Assembly (NCBI GenBank): GCA_002344975.1
Contig: DDUV01000074.1
Span: 1 to 49,479 of the forward strand
Direction: 5' to 3'
Origin: Saprospiraceae bacterium UBA2329
GTDB taxonomy: Bacteria; Bacteroidota; Bacteroidia; Chitinophagales; Saprospiraceae
Length of the DNA stretch: 49,479 bases
Shown: piece by piece, positions 31,709 to 40,881 of the stretch
Layout: every line of letters begins with the position of its first letter
Position numbering within the stretch: position 1 is the stretch's first letter
Made by a program: the position numbers and the translations under genes
Notes under the pieces: generated by a model
Seen by the model: only the letters and a program-made list of their open reading frames with translations
What the model was told of the DNA's origin: nothing
The model's database searches: none

Positions 31709-33151
31709 TCACCTCACCCGCTCCTGCACCAATTTCCCCTCATGATCAAACACCTGCACCTGTAGCGGCATCTGACCCAGCGCGTGGGTGGCACAACTCA
31801 GGCAGGGGTCGTAAGCCCGGATGGCCACTTCCACCTTATTGAGCATACCGTCTGTAATTTCCGGGCGGCGGTCCAACTCGGCGGCGGCTACGCTGCGCAC
31901 GGCGCGGTTCATGCCCTCGTTGTTGTGCGTGGTGGACACAATGAGGTTGCACTTGGTCACTTTGCCTTTTTCGTCGGCTTCGTAGTAGTGGATGAGCGTG
32001 CCGCGCGGCGCTTCGATGATGCCGATGCCCTGCGGTTGGCGTTCGCCCTCGCGCAGGAGGTCGTCGCCGGTGATTTCCTCGTCCAACAGCAAGTCTTTCA
32101 TTACCTCGGCGCAGTGCAACATCTCAATGAGGCGCGCCCAGTGGTAGTACATGCTGCGGTGATTAGGCGTGCCGGCAGCGCGGAAAATTTCAAACTCCTG
32201 TTGGGCCAGCGGCGTGGGAATGCGGTCGGCCACATTGAGCCGGGAAAGCGGCCCGACGCGGTTCCAGCCGTGCTCGCGACCGATGTTTTTCAGGTACGGA
32301 AATTTCAGGTAGGTCCAGGGTTCTACGGCCTCGGCGAAGTACTCGCGGTACAGGCTGTCGTGGATGTCCGGCAGGGTGATCTTGCCCTCTGCATCTATGG
32401 CTCGCATGCGGCCGTTGTACAGTTCGAGGTCGCCTTCGGGCGTCACCAAGCCGAGGTGACCGGAAGGAAAATGCGCGAATTCATCTAACTCGGCGGCGTG
32501 GTCTTCGTGGTATTTTTTGATAAAATCTACCGTTTCCTTGGCCCAGTTGGTCATCGTATCAATGGAGGGAATGGCGCGGCCCATGAGGAAATAATCGCGC
32601 TCCGCCTCGCTGAAAGTTTTATACGCTCCGCCGGGCACCGCGCAAATGCCGTGAATGCGTTTGCCTGCAATGGCTTTGATGATTTCCTGTCCGAATTTGC
32701 GCATCAAAATGCCCTTGCGCGCCAGCTCCTGATTGGCCTTGGCTACGGCTACCACGTTGCGTTGTTCCACCGGGGCATCGGCGCCGAACAGCAGGTCGGG
32801 CGAGGCTAAGTAGAAAAAGTGCAGGGCGTGCGATTGGAAAATCTGGCCGTAGTGCAAGAGGCGGCGCAGTTTGCCGGCTGTCGGAGAAAGGTCTTCCGGC
32901 TCTAATCCGTGCAGGCGGTCAATGGCTTTGGCTGCGGCCAAGTGGTGGCTCACCGGACAGATGCCGCAGAGGCGCTGCACCAATACCGGGACTTCCCAGT
33001 ACGGGTGGCCCTGAATGAAGCGCTCGAAGCCCCGGAACTCTACGATATGGAAAAACGAATCGGTTACGCGGCCGCCTTCATCCAAGTGAATGGTCACTTT
33101 GCCGTGGCCCTCTACCCTCGTTACGGGTTCTATGACGATTTTTTGTTTCAT
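31709..33151 (-). CDS. hoxH: [NiFe] hydrogenase large subunit HoxH
   Basis: About 480 aa, containing the NiFe active site. The L1 motif RLCGICPVSHH and the L2 motif DPCLSCATH supply the four Cys ligands. After the final His there is a 24-residue C-terminal extension (from ALGQMPL), the length expected for removal by a HoxW-type maturation protease, which is not in this window. The start at 33151 (MKQKIVIEPVTRVEG) fits the family better than an ATG nine codons upstream. It is last in the hoxEF-hoxUY-hoxH series, separated by 237 bases with a palindrome. Confidence 0.93.
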   Translation of the reverse strand: MKQKIVIEPVTRVEGHGKVTIHLDEGGRVTDSFFHIVEFRGFERFIQGHPYWEVPVLVQRLCGICPVSHHLAAAKAIDRLHGLEPEDLSPTAGKLRRLLHYGQIFQSHALHFFYLASPDLLFGADAPVEQRNVVAVAKANQELARKGILMRKFGQEIIKAIAGKRIHGICAVPGGAYKTFSEAERDYFLMGRAIPSIDTMTNWAKETVDFIKKYHEDHAAELDEFAHFPSGHLGLVTPEGDLELYNGRMRAIDAEGKITLPDIHDSLYREYFAEAVEPWTYLKFPYLKNIGREHGWNRVGPLSRLNVADRIPTPLAQQEFEIFRAAGTPNHRSMYYHWARLIEMLHCAEVMKDLLLDEEITGDDLLREGERQPQGIGIIEAPRGTLIHYYEADEKGKVTKCNLIVSTTHNNEGMNRAVRSVAAAELDRRPEITDGMLNKVEVAIRAYDPCLSCATHALGQMPLQVQVFDHEGKLVQERVR

Positions 33152-33300
33152 TTTTGTTTCATTGTATTTATTCAGCATTTCCCAAAGCCGTTAGCCACTT
33201 GCCACAAGCCTTTAGCTTGGTTTTTCAAAATAAAAAGAATTCATTTTCAAAAGCAAATTCAGAAATTCCCCATAAGGAAAATCTAATTCCTTTAGTGAAA

Positions 33301-33338
33301 ACAAGCTAAAACCACGCCAGGGCGTGGTAGCAGCTTGT
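33301..33338. repeat. Palindrome between hoxUY and hoxH
   Basis: The inner arms ACCACGCC (33311-33318) and GGCGTGGT (33321-33328) form an 8-bp stem with a 2-base loop. The outer arms ACAAGCT (33301-33307) and AGCTTGT (33332-33338) pair as well. The surrounding 33152-33388 gap is AT-rich, with related short motifs (CCACAAGC and AGCTTG) at 33199-33216. A REP-like or processing hairpin; the same CCACAAGCT/AGCTTG words recur near 49392-49421. Confidence 0.7.
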
Positions 33339-33388
33339 GGCTTTTGGGTTAGCGCTTTATATTTAATCATCGAGTCTATCGTAGCTAC

Positions 33389-34663
33389 CTAGTCATACTT
33401 AAACTCGCTGTGCGTAATGGCGTATTTTTCACCAAACAGCACATTTTTCACCGTTTTCCAGATATGGCCGGCATCGGGCGGACAGCCGGGTACGAAATGG
33501 TCTATTTTGACCACCTCGTTGCAGGCATACACGCGGTCTAATATTTCCGGCAGGTCGGGATGGTGAGGAATGACGAGTTTGCTCTCGGTATTGTTGGTGG
33601 CCGAGCTGTAGGCTTCTACAAGACATTCTTTGAGCGGCACAAAATTGCGCATGGCCGGCAAGCCGCCCCAGATGGAGCACTCGCCGATGGCAATGAGCAC
33701 GTCGCAGTTTTCGCGGAAAGCCTTGAGTACCTCTACGTTGTCGCTGTTGCAGCAGCCGCCTTCGATGATGCCCACGTCGGCGCGTTTGGTGAATTTTTTG
33801 ATGTCGGTGAGCGGAGATTTGTTAAATTCCACCAAATCAATGAGTTCCACCAAGTCTAAATCTATATCAAGCATGGACATGTGGCAGCCGAAGCAGCCGG
33901 CCAAGGAGGTGGTGGCCACTATTTTTTTGCGGCGCAGGTGCGGTTTGAGGGCGGTGATTTTGGGCAAGGGCACTTCCGAAACGACGGTATCGTGGTCGTA
34001 TTTGCGGTCGCCGCGAGGCCGGGCCAAACTTTTGCCGCGCACGAGGATGGCGCCTACCGGACATACATGCATGGCCTGCATGGCTTGTTCGTGGGTGAGT
34101 TTGGCTTCCTGTTCGTAGTCAATGCCGACCTCGGTGGTGTTGCCCCTGTTTTGGAACGAAAAGACTCTTTGACCTTCGTCGGTGAGCACCTCTTCTACGC
34201 AACGGCGGCAACGGATGCAGCGGTTGTGTTCAATGACCATGCGCTGCGGGTTGTAATCCACCACGTGATCAACGAAGAGGTGCGGAAAGCGCGATACCGT
34301 CACGCCGAGGTTATAGCCCAAGCCCTGCAAATCGCAGTCGCCGCTTTTTTCGCAAGAGGGGCAGAAGTGATTCCCTTCGGCGTACATCATTTCCACTACG
34401 GCTTTGCGCCAATCCTGCAGTTCGTCGGTGTTGACTACCACGTCCATGCCCTCTTTAACGAGCGTGGTGCAGGCGGCGGCAGATCTGCCGTTGGCCATGA
34501 CGGTGCAAACGCGGCAAGAACCCAGCGGAGGGTCAATGTGCGGGTAGTAACAAAGAGAAGGAATAAATATGCCGTTTGCTTTGGCCACTTCCACAACATT
34601 CTGGCCTTCTTCGGCCACAATCGGGCGGCCATCTATGGTGAGATGAACGAGCTTTTTTTCCAT
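33389..34663 (-). CDS. HoxU-HoxY fusion: hydrogenase diaphorase subunit plus small subunit
   Basis: A 424-aa fusion. Residues 1 to about 230 are HoxU/NuoG-like: a plant-type [2Fe-2S] domain (SLCYYPHIDPPLGSCRVC), CPSCEKSGDCDLQG, and CIRCRRC with a distal CPVGAI for a [4Fe-4S] cluster. Residues from about 255 are HoxY, the hydrogenase small subunit, with GCFGCHMSMLDID, GECSIWGGLPAMRN and PGCPPDA ligating the proximal cluster. The start at 34663 is preferred to an upstream ATG overlapping hoxEF. HoxU and HoxY are normally separate, so this joins the electron input and output modules. It is 10 bases after hoxEF. Confidence 0.9.
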   Translation of the reverse strand: MEKKLVHLTIDGRPIVAEEGQNVVEVAKANGIFIPSLCYYPHIDPPLGSCRVCTVMANGRSAAACTTLVKEGMDVVVNTDELQDWRKAVVEMMYAEGNHFCPSCEKSGDCDLQGLGYNLGVTVSRFPHLFVDHVVDYNPQRMVIEHNRCIRCRRCVEEVLTDEGQRVFSFQNRGNTTEVGIDYEQEAKLTHEQAMQAMHVCPVGAILVRGKSLARPRGDRKYDHDTVVSEVPLPKITALKPHLRRKKIVATTSLAGCFGCHMSMLDIDLDLVELIDLVEFNKSPLTDIKKFTKRADVGIIEGGCCNSDNVEVLKAFRENCDVLIAIGECSIWGGLPAMRNFVPLKECLVEAYSSATNNTESKLVIPHHPDLPEILDRVYACNEVVKIDHFVPGCPPDAGHIWKTVKNVLFGEKYAITHSEFKYD

Positions 34664-34673
34664 GGCTTTGTGG

Positions 34674-36413
34674 TTAGGACTGAACGGCCTCGCGGTAGTC
34701 TTCCAGCGCACTTTCGAGGTCGAAACTGCGGTTGAAGCCGGTGCGGGTGCTGTCCAATTTTTGTTCAAAATACTCCGGGAAACGTTCCAGCGCGTAGAGC
34801 AGCGGGTTGGGCGCCGTCATGCCGAGGCCGCAACGGGTGGTGCGCTTCATGATCTGGCCCCACTGCTGCATTTCGGTGATGTCTTGCAGACTGCCCAAGC
34901 CGCGGGCCATCTTGTCCAACTTGCGGGAGAAGATGAAATTGCCGGCGCGGCAGGGCGTACACATGCCGCAGGATTCGTGCTTGAAAAAGGCGGTGAAATT
35001 GCGGATGATCTGCAAAATATCGCGGGTGGAGTCGAAAATCATGAGTGCGCCGCCGCAGAGGAGGTCTTCGCCGGCAAACCTGCGGTGGCTGTCCCAGGCG
35101 CTGATACATTGCCCGGAAGGGCCGCTGACCTGAATAAAATAAGGGTCGGGCGCATCGCAAAGCTCCAGCAGTTCGGCTACCGTCATGCCCCATTCCAGTT
35201 CGTAAATGCCGGGCCGATTGCAATCGCCACCCACGCTGATCAACTTGGTGCCACGGGTAACGGGCGTGCCGAGCGAGGAGAAACGCTCGTGTCCCAACTC
35301 CATGATGCGGGCGGCAGCGCACAGCGTTTCCACGTTGTTAATGACGGTGGGACGGCCCAGATAGCCTTTTTCCACAGGGAAAAAAGTTTTGGTACGAGGC
35401 TCGCCACGTTTGCCTTCCATTGATTCCAGCAGGGCGGTTTCTTCGCCGCAAACGTAAGACCCGGCGCCTATTTGTACCCGAATATCGAAGCGGAACGGCT
35501 CTTTGGCAGTCGTATCGGCGCCCAGCCATCCCAAGTGTTCGTACATTTCGATGGCGGCATGAATTTTCGGCAGCAGCCAGCGGTACTCGGCCCGCAGATA
35601 AATGATGCCCCGGCAAGCGCCTACTGCATATCCCGCCACAATCATGCCCTCAATGAGGAGGCCGGGCAGGCGGTTGAGCAGGACGCGGTCTTTAAAAGTG
35701 CCGGGTTCGCCTTCGTCGGCATTGCAAACGATGTAGCGGCAATCGCTCTCAAATTTGCTGCACAACTCCCACTTGACGCCGGTGGGGAAAAACGCGCCGC
35801 CGCGCCCGGCCAGACCGGATTCTTTTATTTCAGACAATACTTCTCCTGGCGTCCACCGGGTCAGCGCCTGCAAAGCCTTGCCGGGCACGAACTCCCGCAG
35901 CAGGATGGTTTTTTCGCGTTCGGGCGTGTAGCGGATGTTGTCCTCGACGGCATTGGCCAAGAACTCCACCCCCACGCCGGAGCGCAGGCTGTCAATGATT
36001 TGATCTACTTTGGCAGGGCTGAGGTTGGTGAATGGGTAGAAATTGATGAGCGCGGAAGGCTCCTGATCGCACATACCGATGCAAGGCGTATCGTAAAGCC
36101 CGAAAGTGCCGGTAGGATCAGTACCGCCCAGCGGCGCGCCGGTGGCTTTTTCGAAGGCGCGCACAATGTCGCGGTAGTCTTTGAATTCCGCTAAGATGCT
36201 GTTGTTGATGTAGATGCGGTACTTGCCCGCAGGTTTTCGATGGAAGAAATGGTAGAATGAAGCTACGCCTTCGAGTTCGACTTCGGAAATTTGGAGTTGG
36301 GATGCTATTCGGGCAATGTCTTCATTGGCAATGTACCCTTTCTCATCCTGAGCCTGCCACAACATGTCCAATGTATGTGACCGCAGCGGCTCGTCCGGAA
36401 AGTGGGTTTTCAT
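34674..36413 (-). CDS. hoxF: HoxEF-type diaphorase subunit (NuoE-NuoF fusion)
   Basis: A 579-aa FMN/NAD(H)-binding subunit. Residues 1 to about 165 resemble NuoE/HoxE; the second pair of a [2Fe-2S] site (CIGMC) is present but the first pair seems missing (YINNSILAEFKD is in that place). Residues from about 170 are NuoF-like: GRGGAFFPTGVKW, the FMN/NADH motif GAGSYVCGEETALLESMEG, and the [4Fe-4S] motif CGMCTPCRAGN. It oxidises or reduces NAD(H) in a group 3d bidirectional hydrogenase. The first gene of the hox operon. Confidence 0.92.
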   Translation of the reverse strand: MKTHFPDEPLRSHTLDMLWQAQDEKGYIANEDIARIASQLQISEVELEGVASFYHFFHRKPAGKYRIYINNSILAEFKDYRDIVRAFEKATGAPLGGTDPTGTFGLYDTPCIGMCDQEPSALINFYPFTNLSPAKVDQIIDSLRSGVGVEFLANAVEDNIRYTPEREKTILLREFVPGKALQALTRWTPGEVLSEIKESGLAGRGGAFFPTGVKWELCSKFESDCRYIVCNADEGEPGTFKDRVLLNRLPGLLIEGMIVAGYAVGACRGIIYLRAEYRWLLPKIHAAIEMYEHLGWLGADTTAKEPFRFDIRVQIGAGSYVCGEETALLESMEGKRGEPRTKTFFPVEKGYLGRPTVINNVETLCAAARIMELGHERFSSLGTPVTRGTKLISVGGDCNRPGIYELEWGMTVAELLELCDAPDPYFIQVSGPSGQCISAWDSHRRFAGEDLLCGGALMIFDSTRDILQIIRNFTAFFKHESCGMCTPCRAGNFIFSRKLDKMARGLGSLQDITEMQQWGQIMKRTTRCGLGMTAPNPLLYALERFPEYFEQKLDSTRTGFNRSFDLESALEDYREAVQS

Positions 36414-36542
36414 AATTGACCGGTTTTATTCAGGGATAAAATTAGTACCGCTCTAAAACTCCGACAGGTGATGAAAGTCAGCGGGGTGAGTGATTTATGG
36501 CACTGAGTACAAAAATCGCAGGCCCCGGCCCGTTGGATTGTA

Positions 36543-36550
36543 TATCTTTG
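36543..36550 (+). promoter_or_regulatory. -7 promoter element of the GH57-type gene
   Basis: TATCTTTG matches TAnnTTTG, 29 bases before the preferred ATG at 36580. It lies within a longer upstream open frame, which supports the later start. Confidence 0.5.
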
Positions 36551-36579
36551 CCCCACTCACTGCACAGCAAACGACGACC

Positions 36580-39003
36580 ATGAATACCGCCAATAAATTC
36601 ATTTGCATACACGGCCACTTTTACCAGCCGCCCCGCGAAAATGCCTGGTTGGAAGTGGTGGAAATGCAAGACACTGCCGCGCCTTTTCACGATTGGAATG
36701 CCCGTATCAACTTTGAATGTTACGCGCCCAATGCTGTTGCTCGAATTCTGGATACGAAGGGCAAAATCATGCGCATCACCAACAATTACGGGCGCATCAG
36801 CTTCAACTTCGGCCCTACCCTGCTGTCCTGGCTCGAACATGCCGACCCCGCCACTTACCGGGCCATTCTGGAAGCCGACGAAGTGAGCCGGGTGCGATTC
36901 GGAGGGCACGGCTCGGCTATGGCGCAGGTACACAGCCACATCATCATGCCGCTGGCCAACCGCCGCGACAAAGAAACGCAGGTGCGTTGGGGCATTGCCG
37001 ATTTCGAGTACCGCTTTGGGCGCAAGCCGGAAGGTATGTGGCTGGCTGAAACCGCCGCAGATACGGAAACACTGGAGGTGCTGGCCGAAAACGGCATCTT
37101 GTTTACCGTGCTGGCGCCCAGGCAAGTACGCTCCGTGCGCCGCGCAGGCGAAAGCGAATGGCGCCCGGCCCACGAGGGCAATTTAGACACCCGGCGGCCC
37201 TACCGCTGTGTGTTGCCGTCGGGGCGCAGCATTGCGCTGTTTTTTTACAATGGCGATTTGTCGCAGGCCGTAGCTTTTAAAGGCATCCTTAACAACGGCA
37301 AGCACTTTGCCGCCAACCTGCTCGACGCCTTAGATGATAATATCGAACCACAATTGGTACATATAGCCACCGACGGCGAAAGCTACGGCCACCACCATCG
37401 CTACGGCGAAATGGCGCTGGCCGATTGCCTGCACACCATAGAGCAAAGCGGCATGGCCCGGATCACCAATTATGGCCAGTTTTTGGAGATGTTTCCGCCA
37501 AGTATGGAGGCGCAAATTCATGAAAACAGTTCATGGAGCTGTGTGCATGGTGTAGAGCGCTGGCGCTCCAACTGCGGCTGCAATTCTGGCGGGCACCCCG
37601 GCTGGACGCAAGCCTGGCGTGAACCGCTGCGCAATGCCCTCAACCAATTGCGCGATCAATTGGCGGCCATTTACGAAAAAGAGGCCGGGCCGCTGCTGCG
37701 CGATGTATGGACGGCCCGAAACGACTACATCTCCGTGTTGCTGCAACGCAATGATCAGACTGTCAACGAGTTCATTCAACGTCATGCACAAAAGGAACCG
37801 AGTGCGGAACAGCGGATGAAACTGATGCGCCTGATGGAAATTCAGCGCAACGCCATCCTCATGTTTACCAGTTGCGGCTGGTTTTTTGATGAAATATCTG
37901 GCATTGAAACCAACCAGATTTTGCAATACGCCGACCGCGCCATGTATTATGCAGCGCAGGTGAGTGAGGCTACTGATTTGAGAACGAAGTTTGTAAAAAT
38001 GCTGGCCGATGCGCCCAGTAATGTACACCAAAGCGGCGCTGTCAACTACATCCGAAACATAGAGCCGGCTCGCGTCAATCTACAGCGGGTGGGCATGCAC
38101 ATTGCGGCCTCGTCGCTGTTTGAGGCGTATCCCGAACACATTGAACTATTCAACTACATCGCCGACAGCGAGGATTTTGAGCGCCTCGAAGCGGGCATCA
38201 TGCGTCTGGCCATCGGGCGAACGGCGGTGAAGTCGAAAGTGACGTACTCCGAAAAGCATTTCAGTTTTGCGGCATTGTATCTGGGCCAGCAAAACATCAT
38301 CGGCAACATATCGCTGAACATGAGCCGGGAGCGATTCAATGCCATGCAGGAGCGCATCCGGGAGGCTTTTCTCATGCCCGATCTGGCCGGCGTCATCGGG
38401 GTAATGCAGGAGTATTTTGGACCTGATAAATATTCGATTGACCACCTGTTTAAAGACGAAAAGCGCAATATTTTACAAATCATTGCCGGCAAAAGCCTGC
38501 GCCAGATAGAGCGGGATTTCAGAGATATTTATACCGATAACTACCAACTGATGGCCGGTATTGCCCGCAACGACATGCCCGTGCCGGCAGTGTGGCGCAG
38601 CGCGGCGCAGTTCATCATCAATCACGATCTCTTGCAGTTTTTTGAGAGCGAACCCTTCAGAATCAGAGAGTTGAAGCGATTAGCTGCCGAGATCAAAACC
38701 TGGGAGCTTTCCCTCACCGATGAGTCGGCCTTGCACTTGGCCATTGGCGAGCGCCTGTATCGCGAGGTTAAAATGCTGGAACAGCCTGAAACGCCTCTGC
38801 GCACCCTCGAAAAACTCATACAGACCGTGGAGATCATTCAGGAAATGAAATTGAAACCGGACTTATGGAAGGCGCAAAACGTCTATTATTCGCTGGTCAA
38901 AGGGTATAAAAACGGCGAGTGGGTGTTCAGCAGCGCCGAGTGGGAGCAGGCGTTTTTCAGGCTGGGCGAGTTGTTGAGTTTTCGCCCGGAGCAGGGCCGA
39001 TAG
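36580..39003 (+). CDS. Glycoside hydrolase family 57 / DUF3536 protein
   Basis: An 807-aa cytosolic protein. The N-terminal (beta/alpha) domain carries CIHGHFYQPPRENAW, NNYGRISFNFGPTLLSWLE, the probable nucleophile Glu in GMWLAETAADTETLE, and the probable acid/base Asp in HIATDGESYGHHHRYGEMAL. These are the GH57 conserved regions. The C-terminal 450 residues are mostly helical and of unknown function (DUF3536). GH57 members are alpha-amylase or branching-type enzymes, so an alpha-glucan role is possible. The start at 36580 is chosen because the promoter lies between it and the earlier ATG. Confidence 0.85.
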   Translation: MNTANKFICIHGHFYQPPRENAWLEVVEMQDTAAPFHDWNARINFECYAPNAVARILDTKGKIMRITNNYGRISFNFGPTLLSWLEHADPATYRAILEADEVSRVRFGGHGSAMAQVHSHIIMPLANRRDKETQVRWGIADFEYRFGRKPEGMWLAETAADTETLEVLAENGILFTVLAPRQVRSVRRAGESEWRPAHEGNLDTRRPYRCVLPSGRSIALFFYNGDLSQAVAFKGILNNGKHFAANLLDALDDNIEPQLVHIATDGESYGHHHRYGEMALADCLHTIEQSGMARITNYGQFLEMFPPSMEAQIHENSSWSCVHGVERWRSNCGCNSGGHPGWTQAWREPLRNALNQLRDQLAAIYEKEAGPLLRDVWTARNDYISVLLQRNDQTVNEFIQRHAQKEPSAEQRMKLMRLMEIQRNAILMFTSCGWFFDEISGIETNQILQYADRAMYYAAQVSEATDLRTKFVKMLADAPSNVHQSGAVNYIRNIEPARVNLQRVGMHIAASSLFEAYPEHIELFNYIADSEDFERLEAGIMRLAIGRTAVKSKVTYSEKHFSFAALYLGQQNIIGNISLNMSRERFNAMQERIREAFLMPDLAGVIGVMQEYFGPDKYSIDHLFKDEKRNILQIIAGKSLRQIERDFRDIYTDNYQLMAGIARNDMPVPAVWRSAAQFIINHDLLQFFESEPFRIRELKRLAAEIKTWELSLTDESALHLAIGERLYREVKMLEQPETPLRTLEKLIQTVEIIQEMKLKPDLWKAQNVYYSLVKGYKNGEWVFSSAEWEQAFFRLGELLSFRPEQGR

Positions 39004-39009
39004 CCCGGT

Positions 39010-39573
39010 TCACAACAGCAGCCAGATAACGATCACCAGCAGAAAAGCGACGAACAAAAGGACATAAAATCCTACGCTTCGATTGGCTTTGTCGTACAAA
39101 ATTTCCATGGCCTCGTGCCAGTTGGTTCTTTTGGCCAAAGGCTCGTGGAGCATGAGGAAAAAGGTACGCTTGCCCAATTTGCGCTGATTGCCGTGCTTGC
39201 GCAGGATAAAAAAATCGTCGTCTAAAAAAGCCAGGTCATACAGTTCGCCATCGTGGTCTTTGTCATCTTCAGTGATGAGGAATTTGTTCGATTCTGCCAG
39301 AAACCGCCATTTGCCGCTGGAGATTTCGCCATCTTCCGACCGGATGTACTCTCCATCGGGTTGAAAAAAATGCAGCACTGTTTTGTGGAAGTTCACATCG
39401 TCTCGGAACTCCATCCAGGACTTGCCCAGATAAAATTTCTGCTCGCGGAGGTCTTCGCTCCAGGGGCGCACTTTAGGCAGTATCTTGAACTCTAAATAAT
39501 CGTCAATACTGCTCGCTTCCGGCAGGGTTTGCCGGAGCGGTTGCAGCATTTTATCGAACAGATTTATTTCCAC
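39010..39573 (-). CDS. Hypothetical protein with C-terminal membrane anchor
   Basis: A 187-aa protein of unknown function. The N-terminal 165 residues are soluble and charged, with a beta-rich middle (KWRFLAESNKFLITEDDKD). A single C-terminal hydrophobic segment (FYVLLFVAFLLVIVIWLLL) at 169-187 makes it a tail-anchored protein, rare in bacteria. No signal peptide. It converges with the GH57 gene and lies 24 bases downstream of the RDD gene. Confidence 0.55.
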   Translation of the reverse strand: MEINLFDKMLQPLRQTLPEASSIDDYLEFKILPKVRPWSEDLREQKFYLGKSWMEFRDDVNFHKTVLHFFQPDGEYIRSEDGEISSGKWRFLAESNKFLITEDDKDHDGELYDLAFLDDDFFILRKHGNQRKLGKRTFFLMLHEPLAKRTNWHEAMEILYDKANRSVGFYVLLFVAFLLVIVIWLLL

Positions 39574-39597
39574 ATCAAAGACTTAAAAAACAGATGA

Positions 39598-40089
39598 TTA
39601 CCTTTTTTGAACCACCAGTGTACCTGCCATCATATCGTGTAGGCCCTGCTTCTTGTCGGTGAATGCGACCATGAGGTAGCCTACGCCCAAGATGAGGCCG
39701 GAAATCATTTTGCCAAAAAAGCGGCCGGTTGCGTTACCAAAAGAAATTCTGGCGCCGTCCATGTCTGTCACTTTGATGCCGACGGCCATTTTGCCCAGCG
39801 TACCCTGCTGAGCGGAGGATTCCATTAAGGCATAGTACAGCCAGGAACCAACAATGAGTATTACATAAAGAGGTAAGACCCGGCCCAACACTTGATCTGG
39901 ATTTTCCATGGATTCGGGATTCAAAAACAATGACCCCATGAAGATAAACATCAGAATAGAGGTGGCTACCTGAATTACGATGGAGTCAATCAGATAGGCC
40001 GCCACGCGTATCCAAAAGCCGGCATATTCGGGGCGAAACGATTGGGGGGCCTCAAAATCATCGAGGATCAGATCAGTGTTTTCAGACAT
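39598..40089 (-). CDS. RDD-family membrane protein
   Basis: A 163-aa membrane protein with three to four hydrophobic segments. The RDD signature appears as FWIRVAAYLIDSIVIQ, then GTLGKMAVGIKVTD and RFFGKMISGLI, and ends DMMAGTLVV. The function of the family is poorly known; some members act in ion or sodium transport. The crtZ-like gene is 56 bases upstream on the same strand. Confidence 0.8.
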   Translation of the reverse strand: MSENTDLILDDFEAPQSFRPEYAGFWIRVAAYLIDSIVIQVATSILMFIFMGSLFLNPESMENPDQVLGRVLPLYVILIVGSWLYYALMESSAQQGTLGKMAVGIKVTDMDGARISFGNATGRFFGKMISGLILGVGYLMVAFTDKKQGLHDMMAGTLVVQKR

Positions 40090-40145
40090 GAGAACAAGGT
40101 TTTTGTGTTAAACAATGCCCAAAAATACTACTGCCTGTTGAAAAA

Positions 40146-40625
40146 TCAAGCTGTGGGGCTGTTTTTACTGCGTTTTTGGAAATATTTTTTGGCTACCACC
40201 AGCAACCCAAACGATTCGCCGTCTTCTTTCGTCTGGCGTGCGTGGTGTGCGCCGTGCGCCCGCAGGATGGCCCGGCTGTACGGGCTGTCCAATTGCCGGA
40301 ACCACTTGAACCGCTGATGAATATACACATCGTGGATGAGAAAATAAATGAGGCCGTAAATGGAAATGCCGATGCCTACAAACAGCCAATGGATGTGTGG
40401 CGTGGCCGTACCAATGATGTAACAGGCTGCGCTTGGAATGGCAAAGACCAAGAAAAACAAGTCGTTGCGCTCGAAAAAGCCGTGTTTATGGTGGTGTGGC
40501 CGGTGATGGTCTTCATGCCAGCTCCACAAAAAACCGTGCATGACATATTTGTGGGCAAACCAGGCCACAAACTCCATACCTGCCACCGAGGCTATGGTAA
40601 TCAGAACATAAACAAGCGCTTGCAT
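40146..40625 (-). CDS. crtZ: Beta-carotene hydroxylase
   Basis: A 159-aa non-haem diiron membrane enzyme that hydroxylates beta-ionone rings to zeaxanthin. The histidine clusters HKYVMHG, HEDHHRPHHHKHG, HDVYIHQR and HGAHHA are the expected diiron ligands. Three to four membrane segments are visible. The rest of the carotenoid pathway is not in this window. The gap to tRNA-Met (40626-40768) is AT-rich and contains the tRNA promoter. Confidence 0.9.
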   Translation of the reverse strand: MQALVYVLITIASVAGMEFVAWFAHKYVMHGFLWSWHEDHHRPHHHKHGFFERNDLFFLVFAIPSAACYIIGTATPHIHWLFVGIGISIYGLIYFLIHDVYIHQRFKWFRQLDSPYSRAILRAHGAHHARQTKEDGESFGLLVVAKKYFQKRSKNSPTA

Positions 40626-40716
40626 ATAGTTTGGAGATTACTGAACGAATGAGAGTGGAACGAAGATACCGGCAATTCGTTCAGAAAAGATGCTGAAAAT
40701 TTATCTCTATCAAACA

Positions 40717-40749
40717 CTTGCTATTTTACCGACAATCACCTTATCTTTG
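40717..40749 (+). promoter_or_regulatory. Promoter of tRNA-Met
   Basis: CTTG at 40717-40720, a 21-base spacer and TATCTTTG at 40742-40749, ending 19 bases before the tRNA. Confidence 0.6.
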
Positions 40750-40768
40750 CGCTCGCTTTTGAAAGCAC

Positions 40769-40842
40769 GGCACGGTAGCTCAGCCGGTTAGAGCGCATGA
40801 TTCATAATCATGAGGTCGGGAGTTCAAGTCTCCCCCGTGCTA
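40769..40842 (+). tRNA. tRNA with CAU anticodon (Met, or Ile with lysidine)
   Basis: A 74-base cloverleaf. Acceptor GGCACGG pairs with CCGTGCT (40835-40841, one wobble), D stem GCTC/GAGC, anticodon stem CATGA/TCATG with loop TTCATAA giving anticodon CAT, and T arm GGGAGTTCAAGTCTCCC. CCA is not encoded. Called elongator Met; a tRNA-Ile2 substrate of TilS cannot be excluded. Confidence 0.9.
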
Positions 40843-40881
40843 CACCAACGCCTCGCAGCATCTCCTGCGGGGCGTTTCCAT

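Noticed and set aside
33190..33345. Possible CRISPR array because of repeated CCACAAGC and AGCTTG words
   Set aside because: The words are short, irregularly spaced and mixed in orientation; no constant repeat-spacer unit and no cas gene is present.
34664..34768. Longer N-terminus for the HoxU-HoxY fusion
   Set aside because: It would overlap hoxF by nearly 100 bases and adds a Pro/Ala/Ser-rich stretch with no similarity; the ATG at 34663 begins the ferredoxin strand.
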